Assembly (NCBI GenBank): GCA_963843465.1
Contig: CAWJKP010000002.1
Location: 1,116,001 to 1,180,000 of the forward strand
Direction of reading: 5' to 3'
From: CAWJKP01 sp963843465
Lineage (GTDB): Bacteria > Planctomycetota > Planctomycetia > Pirellulales > Thermoguttaceae
DNA: 64,000 nt
Part shown: piece after piece, positions 26,780 through 36,664 of the stretch
Numbering within the stretch: the stretch's first letter is position 1
Layout of the letters: the number at the start of each line of letters is the position of its first letter
Notes under the pieces: model-generated
The model's database searches: none
What the model was told of the DNA's origin: nothing
The model's input: only the letters and a program-made list of their open reading frames with translations
Translations under genes and position numbers: made by a program

Positions 26780-28075
26780 TCAACTCCAGTTCTGGCGATA
26801 TGGGACTCGAAGGTACTGATCCGCTTCGGGGCAGTTGCTGGCCCGCAGCGCCGCCGGGTCCCACTGGAGCTTCTTGCCCACGCGGTAAGCCACGTTGCCC
26901 AGCAGGACCGTTTCCGCGAGCGTGCCGGAGTAATCGAAGTTGCAGGTGGTCGGGCCGCCCTCCTTGCAGGCCCGGATCCACTCGGCGTGATGGCCGATCG
27001 AATTGGGGATGGTCGGCGCCGGCGGCTGGAAACCGGCGAACTGCGATTCCGGCAACAACTTGTGCTGACCGTAGTCGGCAATCAGCATCCCGCTGCGGCC
27101 CACAAACAGCACGGCGGCTCCCCAGGCGGGAATCTTCCGCTCGGCCAGCAGCGGAGGCCGCTTGCCCCCGTCGTACCAGGTCATTTTCACGGGCGGCAGC
27201 TCGTCCCGCGCAGGGAACTCGTAGCGGACGATCAATCCGGGCGAGGTGTTCTCCACCTGCACCGGCGGCCCCTCGGCTTCGATCGCACTCGGGTGCCGCA
27301 GCTTGAGAGCCCAGTAGGGCAAGTCCATATAGTGGCAACCGAAGTCGCCCAGGCCGCCGGAGCCGAAGTCCCACCACGAGCGCCACGCGCCGGGCAAATA
27401 GCAGGGATGATAGGGGCGATAGGGCGCCGGACCGAGCCAGAGATCCCAGTCCAGCTCCTTGGGAACGGGGGGCGTCTCCTTGGGCCGGCCGCGGCCTCCA
27501 TAACTCACCGGATGCCAGACGTGGACCTCGCCCACCGGCCCGAGGACGCCCGACTGCACCAACTCCACGACCCGCCGATAGTTGGCGCCGGCATGGATCT
27601 GGGTGCCCATCTGGGTCGCCAGCTTGCTGTGGTTGGCCAACTCGATCATCGTGCGTACCTCGTGGACCGAATGGGCCAACGGTTTCTCGCAGTAACAGTG
27701 CTTGCCCATTTTCATGGCCATCAAGGCGGGCGGAGCATGGGTATGATCGGGGGTGCCCACGACCACCGCGTCGATCTGGCGGTCCATCTCCTCGAGCATC
27801 TTGCGGAAGTCGCGGTAACGTTTCGCCTGGGGGAACCGCGTGAAGCTCCCCGCCGCGGAGCGGTCGTCCACGTCGCACAGGGCGACAATGTTCTCACCGG
27901 CGCAGTTGCCGATGTCCCAGCCGCCTTGGCCGCCCACGCCGATCCCGGCGATGTTCAGCTTCTCGTTGGCTGACCTCGTCGCGCCCAGAGCCCCGCTATT
28001 GGCAGCCGTCCAGATGCCAATTCCAGTCCAGGCGGTGTTCCGCAGCATTTCACGTCGGGTGAGTCGCTTGGACAT
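26780..28075 (-). CDS. Tat-exported Gfo/Idh/MocA oxidoreductase
   Basis: 431 residues, intact. Tat signal LTRREMLRNTAWTGIGIWTA (R7, R8). Rossmann start KLNIAGIGVGGQGGWDIGNC, EKP motif YCEKPLAHSVHEV and the planctomycete-type C-terminal half WWDFGSGGLGDFGCHYMDLP and GTLAETVLLGNVAYRVGKKL. Predicted periplasmic sugar oxidoreductase using NAD(P) folded in before Tat export. It lies upstream of and in the same direction as the clan-D hydrolase, separated by a palindrome, and is a paralogue of the 18465-19863 gene. Confidence 0.92.
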   Translation of the reverse strand: MSKRLTRREMLRNTAWTGIGIWTAANSGALGATRSANEKLNIAGIGVGGQGGWDIGNCAGENIVALCDVDDRSAAGSFTRFPQAKRYRDFRKMLEEMDRQIDAVVVGTPDHTHAPPALMAMKMGKHCYCEKPLAHSVHEVRTMIELANHSKLATQMGTQIHAGANYRRVVELVQSGVLGPVGEVHVWHPVSYGGRGRPKETPPVPKELDWDLWLGPAPYRPYHPCYLPGAWRSWWDFGSGGLGDFGCHYMDLPYWALKLRHPSAIEAEGPPVQVENTSPGLIVRYEFPARDELPPVKMTWYDGGKRPPLLAERKIPAWGAAVLFVGRSGMLIADYGQHKLLPESQFAGFQPPAPTIPNSIGHHAEWIRACKEGGPTTCNFDYSGTLAETVLLGNVAYRVGKKLQWDPAALRASNCPEADQYLRVPYRQNWS

Positions 28076-28288
28076 GGTTGGTGCTCCCGGCAGAAGAAAG
28101 TGGTTTCCTGTTCGCTCAGGCGACCCTATCCATAATCCGGCGATCGTTTCCTGTCAACGGGTCGCGGCAAGTCAGAGGCAGGCGTCCAGCGTCGGCCCGA
28201 TTGACAAGTCACATTCCGCCGATCAAGATCAGAGTCGTGCCAGCCGGGAAATGCCGGCTTAGGACCGGCGAATCAATATCTGTCGGAT

Positions 28289-28341
28289 TGTCGCCTTTCG
28301 CTCCGCGAAAGCGGCGTTCTTTCGCAGAGCGAAAGGCGACA
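28289..28341. repeat. Palindromic repeat TCGCCTTTCGCTCCGCGAAAG
   Basis: Two nested hairpins: tcgcctttcgctc pairs with gagcgaaaggcga, and ctttcgctccgcgaaag is itself palindromic. It lies in the roughly 310-base divergent gap between the Gfo/Idh gene and the DUF4091 gene; no other feature was seen there. Confidence 0.85.
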
Positions 28342-28387
28342 CTTGTTCCTGCGTCGGTCCTTGCAGCAAAGGTCATGGGAGAGGGTC

Positions 28388-31142
28388 ATGAACAGAGCGG
28401 TTGGAAGAGCGGCGGTTGGCTTGTTCGTCTTCTCGATGGCGCTGTGGTGTGCGGCTGCGCAGGGCCGGGCGACTTCCAACGACAGCGCTCCGGCTGTCGT
28501 GCTCGATACGCTGAGCGTCTGGCGGATTCATGAGACCCTCAAGCCGCCGCTGATCCAGCTTGCCGACGGCCTCAAGCCCGTCACCTCGACGTACCAGTGG
28601 CTCGACCGGGAAACCGAGGCGGCGCCGGCGGACTGGACGAACCGCGAGTTCCCCGACGGCCATTGGCCGCGCGGGAGCGCGCGGGCGGCCTCGCGCACGC
28701 CCTACGTCGCCAAACTGTGCCTGCGGGCGCGGTTCGAGGTGACCGAGCCGGCCCGGGTGAAGGACCTCAATCTCTCGCTGACTTACTACGGCGGCGCGAT
28801 CGTGTACGTCAACGGCCAGGAGCTTGTCCGCGGCCATGTCTCGAAGGAGGGCGCGCCGGCCATGGCCGACGGGTATCCGCCCGAGGCCTTCGTTGCGGAG
28901 GATGGGAAGATGCTGCCGGCCGCCAGTTGGCAGATGGACAAGTATCCCAAGGCCCTGGCTGCCCGCGCGGACCCTGGCGGACGTGGCGATCCCCGCCAAG
29001 CTCCTTCGCAAGGGCGTGAATGTGCTGGCCATCGAAATCATCCGCTCGCCCTACCACAAGATTCTCGACGAGAAGAAGAATCGGGCCGCGGACAAACGCG
29101 AGCTGGCCATGCGCAACTGTCCCTACGAGCTTGCCTGGAACACTTGCGAGGTTCGGCGGGTCCAACTGACGGCGGCCGGGGCAGCGGGCCTGGTGCCCAA
29201 CGCCTCGCGTCCCAAGGATCTCCAGGCCTGGAACAGCGACCTCTTGACCGCCGACTACAGCAGCGACTTCGGCGACCGCTGCGAGGCCCCGCAGCCGGTG
29301 GAGCTGAGGGGGCCCGGCAACGGATACCTCTCGGGCAAGATCGTGATCGGCTCGCCCAAGGCCATCGAAGGCCTGAAGGTCACCTGGAGCGACCTGAAAC
29401 AGGGCGCCGCCGTCATCCCCGCCGCGCACCTGCGGGCCCGCTACGCCGTGCCCTTCGGGCGCACCGCCTCCAACGGCGATGACCACGCCAACAACGCCGT
29501 GGAACTTGACTGCCTGCTGGAGACCCCGCTGGACTCGTTCCCGGCCACCACCGCCGGCCAAGGCGCGGTGGTGCCGATCTGGTTGACGCTGAAGGCGCCG
29601 AAGAACGCCAAACCGGGCGTCTACAGCGGGCAGGTGAACGTCGAGGCCGAGGGCCAGCAGGCCCTCACCGTCCCCGTGCGCGTCCAGCTCGCCGACTTCT
29701 CCGTGCCCGACACGCAGGACTACCGCACCTGGATCGAGCTGGTGCAGTCGCCCGACACGCTGGCCGTCGAATACAAGGTGCCCCTCTGGAGCGAGAAGCA
29801 CTGGGCGATGATCGCCGACTCGATGCGCTACATGGGCGAGATCGGCAGCCGCGTGGTCCACGTCCCGCTGATCGCCGAGACCAACAGCGGCAACGAGCAG
29901 TCGATGGTCCGTTTCATCAAGACAGCGGACGGCACTTATGACTATGACTTCTCCATCGTCGACAAGTACCTGGACAGCGCCGAGAAGTGCATGGGCCGGC
30001 CGAAGATCACGGCCTTCATCGCCTGGGAAATCTACCTCAACGCGCCCAAGCAGGAAGTGAAGTTCACGGGCAAGGAGGGGGTGCCCAATCACGAGTTCGA
30101 GCGAGAAGGCGCCTGGCAGGCCGCCCGCTGGCAGCTTCGCGGCAAGGGCCCCGCCGTCACCGCCCTGGACCCCAAGACCGGCCGGCTCTCGACCATCCAT
30201 CTGCCGCGCTTCGAGGACCCCGCCGCCAAGGCGATCTGGAAGCCGCTGTTCGACCAGTTGCACGAGCGGATGGCCAAGCGCGGGCTGGAGAAGACGATGG
30301 CGCTGGGGATGGCCTCCGACCAATGGCCGAACAAGGAAGAGATGGCGGTCCTCGAGCAGGCTTCCGGCAATCTGCCGTGGATCAGCCACACGCACGGCGG
30401 CGGGCACGTGGGCATGAAGCTCAACGGCCTGGCCACGGTGGCCTACATGGCCTACGTTTGGAACGTCCAATACCCCCAGGCCCTTCCCATCAACGCGGAT
30501 CCGCCCAAGGGGTCCGACACCGGGCGGATGTACGGTTGGAAGCGGCCGGAGCTCTACGCCGAGTTTCGCCGATTCACGGCCCTGAACGAATGGCCGCTGT
30601 CGACGATCCTCCTCTTCTCCGAGCTGCAGATTACCGGCAGTCAGCGTGGGCTGGGGCGCGTGGGGGCGGACTTCTGGCCGGTCTACAAGGACCAGCAGGG
30701 CCGCCGCCGCGCCTGGATCTGGGACCGCTATCCGCAGAGCCTCTGGCATAGCTGCAACCTGATGAGCCACATGCTCGTGCCCGGTCCCGCCGGCCCGGTG
30801 GCCTCCACCCGCTACGAGCTGATGCGCGAGGGCATCCAGGAGTGCGAGGCCCGCATCGCCATCGAGAGCGTGCTGACGGACGAGGCGAAAAAGGCCAGGC
30901 TCCCCGCCGAGCTGGCGCAGCGATCGCAGCAACTGCTGGACGACCGCGTCTGGCAGGAGTTGAAGGCCTTCGGCGACATGCAGCTTACGGGCCGGTCGTA
31001 CGCCACGGCCAAGGACACCTGGTACTATGGCTGCGGTGGGACGGCGGGCCACTACTGGTACGCCGGCTCCGGATGGCGGGACAATGCACAGAAGCTCTAT
31101 GCCCTGGCCGGCGAGGTGGAGCGAGAACTGGGCCGGAAGTGA
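28388..31142 (+). CDS. Secreted DUF4091 (GH-like) protein, one frameshift (paralogue A)
   Basis: About 917 residues once one frameshift is corrected. Signal peptide MNRAVGRAAVGLFVFSMALW. N-terminal jelly-roll-like domain (VWRIHETLKPPL, IVYVNGQELVRG), linker, then a barrel-like part with FIAWEIYLNAPK and DQWPNKEEMAVLEQ, and the DUF4091-type end TILLFSELQITGSQRGLGRV, GADFWPVYKD. DUF4091 proteins are relatives of GH123-type beta-N-acetylgalactosaminidases; activity unproven. The first frame fails near 28968 (gcccgcgcggacc, a G too many would explain it) and the protein resumes as LADVAIPAKLLRKGVNVLAI, which is also the paralogue's sequence. Start ATG at 28388. Confidence 0.8.
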
Positions 31143-31196
31143 GCCCGGTTGATGATTATCGCTGATGCGCCAGTTCCCTTTACCCAGGAAACGCCC

Positions 31197-33125
31197 ATGA
31201 GAATTGCCGTCCCCTGCCTCTGCGTTGCGCTTGCCGCGGCAGCCGCAGCCCACGCCGAAGTGGGCGATCCGCAGGTCAAGACCGACCATCCCTGGTATCC
31301 GGGCGAGTTGTCATGTTCAACGTTCGAGCGGCTCTTCCAGAACCAGGCCGAAGTCTACCAACGCGTCACCGGCAAGAAGGTCGAAACCGATGCCGACAAG
31401 GCCCTGGCCTCCTGGTACTGGCGCAACTGGCACGTGTTCCATAACTTCGCCGGGCAGCGCGACTTCACCGGCAAGGGTTTCGACGACCTCGAAGACCACG
31501 TGGAATATCCCCGCGAATACTGGAGCGGCCTGTTCGCCGACGGTTTCGCCATCTGCTATGCCACCCACGCCCAGTGGTGCGGCGAAATGGAAAAACTCCT
31601 CGGCCACGGCCGCTGTCGCGCCATGGAAATCGAGGGGCACACGACGTTCGAAGCCTACCTCACCGGCGGGGCCTACGGCTCGGGCCGATGGGCCCTGCTG
31701 GATCACGACATCTCCACCGTGATCTTCACCCCCGACGGCTCGCGCCTGATGTCGCTGGCCGAGATCCGCAACGACCCAACCGCACAACATGTGCGCACCA
31801 TCTCCCGCCGGCGCCAGCACGGCTGGCTGCCGGCCGGGTTGTATGCGGACGACATTCCCTACTCCGCCTGGCGCTGGGCCAGCTACGCCTTGGGCTACGC
31901 GGGTCCGCCGCCCATGCTGCACCTCCGCGCGGGCGAATCCGTCCGCCGCTGGCTTGCGCCCGGGCTGGAGGACGGAAAGACGTTCGTCTACTGGGGCGTA
32001 AACTACTTCATCGACGGCATTCCCGGTCCGGTGCGCGATCGCACGTGGGTCAACCAACCGGAAAAGATGTACCAGGCCCAGGACGTCACGCCGCATCCCT
32101 GCGGTCAGGCCCGCTTCGCCAACGCCGTCTACACCTACAAGCCCGACTTCGCCGCCGGCAAGTACCGCGAGGGGGTCGTCCGGGAGCGCGACGACCAGGT
32201 GACGCTGGAGTTCTGCACGCCGTACATCATCGGCGCTGCCCCGCCCGCCGCGGCTGCCAAGCAGCAATGGGGCGTGGCCAGGCCCGGCTGCACCGGCGGC
32301 CTGATCCTGCGCGGCAAGATGACCTGCCCCGTGGCGATCTCCACCGATCACGGCAATACCTGGAAGCAGGCCGGCAACGCCTATGACGGCATGGACTTGA
32401 CCGACCTGGTAAAGAGCCGCCAACAGTACTGGATTCGTTTCGGCGCCGGGGCCAAGGCGCTGGCCGGCAGCGACCTGACCATCCGCACCGTGTGCCAGGC
32501 TTCAACGTGCATGATCCCCCATCTCAAGGCAGGCAAGAATCAGGTCGCCTTCGAGGCTTCCGGCAAGGCGCTGCTGTCGGTCGGGCCGGAAAAAGACTGG
32601 GCTGCCACCCACGTCGCAGCCGGCAAGCTGGACAGTCCGGCCGTAACTCTGGAACTGGCCGCGCCCCGCGGCGAAAAGGCGGTCGGGCTGTATGTCGTCG
32701 CCCAGCAAATGTCGGGCGTCCCACCGGCAAAATGCTGCTACAACGTCGATTATTCCACCGACGGCGGCAAAAGTTTCCGGCCGGTCGTCAAGGATTGGCA
32801 GATCATCCGCCACCAGCCCGAGCCGAACGACTGGCTCCCCAGGAGCTACCTCCAAGGCGACGTGGCCCTGGACGGCGTATCCGGGCCGGTCCAGGTGCGC
32901 TATTCCAACACCGGGGCGCGCGACTTCACGCGAGTCGAGGCCCACCTGGTCTATCAGACCCGGAACACCTCGCCGCTCAAGGTCACGTTCGCCTGGAACA
33001 ACGGCGGGCCCTTACGGACCGCCACCCACGTCTACCAACCCGCGTCCCACAAGGCCGACGAGAGCTGGACGATCGATGCGGCCCAGAAGCCCCAGACCGT
33101 GTGGGTCGAGTACGCGGCGGAGTAA
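31197..33125 (+). CDS. Secreted protein with transglutaminase-like Cys-His-Asp layout
   Basis: 642 residues with signal peptide MRIAVPCLCVALAAAAAAHA. I know no named family, but residues 110-180 read DGFAICYATHAQWCGEMEKL, then IEGHTTFEAYLTGG and GRWALLDHDISTVIF: a Cys, His, Asp series spaced like the transglutaminase-like peptidase core (C120 or C128, H148, D169). The C-terminal half is beta-rich (about 360-640). It follows the DUF4091 gene by 54 bases in the same direction, so the two are probably co-expressed and may act on the same extracellular substrate. Peptidase or amidase activity is an inference from residue spacing only. Confidence 0.65.
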   Translation: MRIAVPCLCVALAAAAAAHAEVGDPQVKTDHPWYPGELSCSTFERLFQNQAEVYQRVTGKKVETDADKALASWYWRNWHVFHNFAGQRDFTGKGFDDLEDHVEYPREYWSGLFADGFAICYATHAQWCGEMEKLLGHGRCRAMEIEGHTTFEAYLTGGAYGSGRWALLDHDISTVIFTPDGSRLMSLAEIRNDPTAQHVRTISRRRQHGWLPAGLYADDIPYSAWRWASYALGYAGPPPMLHLRAGESVRRWLAPGLEDGKTFVYWGVNYFIDGIPGPVRDRTWVNQPEKMYQAQDVTPHPCGQARFANAVYTYKPDFAAGKYREGVVRERDDQVTLEFCTPYIIGAAPPAAAAKQQWGVARPGCTGGLILRGKMTCPVAISTDHGNTWKQAGNAYDGMDLTDLVKSRQQYWIRFGAGAKALAGSDLTIRTVCQASTCMIPHLKAGKNQVAFEASGKALLSVGPEKDWAATHVAAGKLDSPAVTLELAAPRGEKAVGLYVVAQQMSGVPPAKCCYNVDYSTDGGKSFRPVVKDWQIIRHQPEPNDWLPRSYLQGDVALDGVSGPVQVRYSNTGARDFTRVEAHLVYQTRNTSPLKVTFAWNNGGPLRTATHVYQPASHKADESWTIDAAQKPQTVWVEYAAE

Positions 33126-33143
33126 CGATCGAGGCCGCACCGT

Positions 33144-33998
33144 TCAGCAGACCCCCGTCACCCGCTTGACGAGGCTGACCGAAGGGATGGCGATGAGAAA
33201 ATACGCCACCAGCCACGGGGGCATGAGCAACCAGTCGATGCCCGGCACAAGGCCGAGGAACTTCACCGGCTTCATCTCGATCTGCGCGCTGAGGATGGGA
33301 TGGTCGTTGCCGTAGAATTTCACGTCGGGCGAATAGACCGGCTGCCCGACGAGCAACTCCTTCTCCACGGTGACCGTCTTGTAGCGGATCTGCAGCGCAT
33401 ACGGCCCGGGCCTTGCCCTGGCCTGGATCTTCCAGGTTGCGATTCCGCGGTTGGCAATTCCGCCAGCGCCAGGGACGTCCTTGGTGATTTCCTGGATCCA
33501 GCGGCCGCTGGCGCCCGACTCTTCTCGCGACACCTCGCGCAGGCCCTCCTGGGGTACTAAGTGGGCCAATTCACCGACCGCCGAGACGGGAAAATAGGCC
33601 CTCACCGACACGGTCTCGCCGGCACGCGGCGGCACGAAGGCCAATCGCTGGAAGCACCACGTACCCAGGATCGCAATGGGCACGACGGCGGCCAGCAGCG
33701 GCCAGCCTTCCTCCTTCATGGTCATCATCCCGATCATGTTCCGCGTGGTGCGATAGCGTTTGACGGCCTCTTTGTCCTTCTGCCGCTTCGCCTGGCGAAT
33801 CAGTTCCTTCAGCCGCTTCTTGTCCTGGTTGCACCGCCGCAGCAGGTCCTGGTTGGTGGTGAAGAGGCGCGACAGCGCGATGATGGCCCCGGTGCCGACC
33901 GCCACGATGACCAGGGCCAAATCCGTGGGCAGGCGCAGCAGCCAGTCGAGCAAAGGGTCGGCCAGAGCGAGGATGGCGCTGTTGACCCAGTCGAGCAT
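33144..33998 (-). CDS. DUF106 / EMC3-TMCO1-like membrane protein
   Basis: 284 residues. TM1 about 25-45 (LALVIVAVGTGAIIALSRLF), then the charged coiled-coil RRCNQDKKRLKELIRQAKRQ (to about 85), MIGMMTMKEEGWPLLAAVVP with TM2 (about 98-118), a beta-rich exported domain (about 120-245) and a last TM (about 255-280). TM1, coiled coil, MM-rich TM2 is the layout of the Oxa1-superfamily DUF106/EMC3/TMCO1 group, best known in archaea and eukaryotes as membrane-protein insertases. Here the third TM is separated by a long exported insert. Last gene of the PQQ-propeller/phosphotransferase operon; only about 3 bases separate it from the corrected end of its upstream neighbour. Confidence 0.7.
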   Translation of the reverse strand: MLDWVNSAILALADPLLDWLLRLPTDLALVIVAVGTGAIIALSRLFTTNQDLLRRCNQDKKRLKELIRQAKRQKDKEAVKRYRTTRNMIGMMTMKEEGWPLLAAVVPIAILGTWCFQRLAFVPPRAGETVSVRAYFPVSAVGELAHLVPQEGLREVSREESGASGRWIQEITKDVPGAGGIANRGIATWKIQARARPGPYALQIRYKTVTVEKELLVGQPVYSPDVKFYGNDHPILSAQIEMKPVKFLGLVPGIDWLLMPPWLVAYFLIAIPSVSLVKRVTGVC

Positions 33999-34001
33999 GG
34001 C

Positions 34002-36664
34002 TCAGCTACTCTCCATCAAGTGAATCATCCCGCGGTTTCCGTCCAGGCGGAGTTGGCGCCGTCCTCGATGCGTTTCGTAGCGCCCGGGCAGACCACGGCG
34101 GGAATGCCGAAGTCGCGGGCCACGATCGCGCCGTGCGACAGCACGCCGCCGCGCTCCACGATCAGCCCGCGTGCATTCACAAATAGCGGCGTCCAGCCGG
34201 GATCGGTCGAAGGGCAGACGAGGATGTAGTCGGCGCCCAGGTCGCGGGGCTCTCGGGGGTCGAAGACGACGCGGGCCGTGCCGGAGGCCACGCCCGCCGC
34301 CACCGCTTCGCCCTTCAGCTCCGCCGCGCCGGCGTACTGCCGCGGCAGGCCGAGCTGCTGGAGTTCGGCGGAGTCGATCACCTCGGGCATGTCGAGCCGC
34401 TGGAGCGACTGCCAGCGGACCTGTCGCCGGGCCGCAGCCGCCAGGAGTTCCTCGCGGCGGGCCTCAAAATGCTCCAGTTCCTCGAGGCGCAGAAAGAACA
34501 CCTCGCGACCCAACCGCCAGCGCCGCGCCAGTTCGAGGATCGCCGCGCGGATCAGCTCGTAGCCCAGCATCAGGTAGTGTTTGCCCGATTCGCGATAGGC
34601 CAGCAGCCGCTGGGTCTGGCGGATACTCGCCCTGATCGGCTCACGGAAGGAGCTGCCGCCCCAGCGCGCCAGCAGAGCGGGCAGGTCCTTTTCGACCTCC
34701 GCCCGCCGCCGGGCGTGCTCCTGGTGGATTTGCTCGGGCGAGCGGTCGCTGCGGCGCATGGCCTGCAAGGTGGAGTCGAGCTGGCGAGGATCCTCGCGGT
34801 AGCGCGGCTCGGCCAGCTCCATTTCGCCGGCCGTGCGATGGCCGTAGGCGTCGAGGAACTGCTGCATGGCGACCTCGCCCCGCGCGACGCGGTAGAGCAA
34901 CTGGTTCTGGGCGACCGTGGTATCGCCCTCCAGACCGGCGGTGAGCGCCGAGGCGAGTTGGCCGCCCTCGGCGTCGCCCAGCAGTTGCCCGAGAATGCGG
35001 CGCAGGTCGGTGAAGGCCAAGGCCCCGAAGAAGCCCGGCTTGAGCGACTCCTTGCCGAACTCGTCCAGCACGCGGACCGAGCGGGCCCGCAGCTCGGCGC
35101 AGACCTGCGGAGTCTCCAGGCCGCCGAGATCCTCGCCGCGCTTCCAGCGGACGTAATCGAGGTACGGCGGCAGGACCTTGTTCTCGAAATGGCCGCGGAT
35201 CGTGCCCCGCAGCCGTTTGGAAATCCGCCAGCAACGGAGCATCGCGCCGAGCATCCCGGGCAGCTTGAGGAGGAACGTGCCGTCGGCCTTGTTGGGATCG
35301 AACTTCCCCGGGGCCTGGTCCAGCAGGGTGTTGTCCGCCAGCACGGCTTCGAGATCGTACTGCAAGGGGCTTTTGCCCCAGAACAGTTGTGCGAGTCGCT
35401 CCGGGTCGGCGTAGATCCGCTGACCGATCAGATCGAGGAAGCCTTCCTCGCAGACCTGGGGCGAAGGCCGGTAGCCCAGGTCGTGGTAGAAGCGGCCGAA
35501 GCCGCCCTCGCCGCTCATGAAACGGCGGATGATGTCCCAAGTGAGCGGCGTGGGGGCCGCGAGCGTTTCGCCCAGGTTGTGCGCCACCCAGATCCGCCGG
35601 CGACCGCCGGAGAGGGCGGCCAGCCGCCCAATCTCCGCGACCCGGCCGGCCTCCACGTCGCCGGCGACCTCCAAGCCGCGGATAGGCCGGGCCTGGAGCA
35701 CCGCGAATTGCCCTGCGACCATGGCCCATTCGATATCCTGGGGCGCCCCGTAGTAAAGCTCGATCTGCCGCCCAATCGCAGCCAGGCGAACGACTTCGTC
35801 GTCCCCCAGCACCCGCGCGAGGCGGCGGTCGTCGTTGAGGGCTACTTGCCGGGTTCCATCCTCCGTGACCGCGGTCATGGCGGCCTTCTCGGAGACGGTC
35901 AGTTCCTTGATCCTTCCGCTGGCCTTTTCCACGACCACGCGGTCCGGCGTCACCTCGCCTCCCACGACGGCCTCGCCCAGCCCCCATGCCGCGTTGATGA
36001 TGATCTCGTCCCGGGCGCCGCTGACGGGGTTGGCCGTGAAGAGGATTCCCGCGGCGTCCGCCATGACCATTTGCTGCACGACGACGGCCATGGCCAGGCC
36101 CTCTGCGGGAGTCTTCTGCTTGGCGCGGTAGGCCACGGCCCTGGCCGTCCAAAGGCTGCCCCAGCAGGATTGCACCGCCTTGAGGATCGCTTCCTCACCG
36201 CGGACGTTGAGGTAGGTGTCTTGTTGCCCGGCGAAGCTTGCCTCGGGGAGGTCTTCGGCCGTGGCCGAGGAGCGGACGGCGACGCGCTCCCCGCCGGCAT
36301 CCCGCAGCCGGCGGTAAGCCTGGAGAATTTCCGCGGCGAGCGATGGGTGCATCGGCCGCCCGGTCAGCAGCCCGCGGATTTGTGCCGAGACGGCCTCGAT
36401 CGCCGCCGCGTCGCCTCCCTCGATGGACGCGGCAAGCTCGCCGATCCGTGCGCCGAGGCCGTCCTGTCCGAGGAAGTCGAGATAGGCCTGCGTGGTGACG
36501 ACGAAGCCCGGCGGAACGGGGAGTTTCGCCCGGGCCAGTTTGCAGAGGTTGACGGCCTTGCCGCCCACGTCGGCCAGCGCGGGCAGGTTGCCGGCGTCGC
36601 TGCCGAGGCCGAAGAAGCGGATGTGGGGCAGGTCGCAGCCCGGGGTCTGCACGGCGGCGTTCAT
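34002..36664 (-). CDS. PEP-synthase/Rph-like phosphotransferase, C-terminal frameshift
   Basis: About 886 residues when corrected; the uncorrected frame stops at 34025 (879 residues). ATP-grasp domain (1-320) with LADVGGKAVNLCKLA and RVAVRSSATAEDLPEASFAG, a long helical middle domain (about 330-770), and a swivelling phosphohistidine domain with H844 in GGVLSHGAIVARDFGIPAVV. There is no C-terminal PEP/pyruvate barrel, so this is the three-domain layout of rifampin phosphotransferase-type enzymes rather than full PEP synthase. After EDGA the family ending (LRLDGNRGMIHL) appears in the next frame, stop at 34002-34004; one C missing in gcgccaac explains it. The start overlaps the upstream gene by ATGA. 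Substrate unknown. Confidence 0.82.

Noticed and set aside
27840..28262. Plus-strand frame between Gfo/Idh and DUF4091 genes
   Set aside because: Most of it is antisense to the Gfo/Idh N-terminus and the remainder is an intergenic palindrome.
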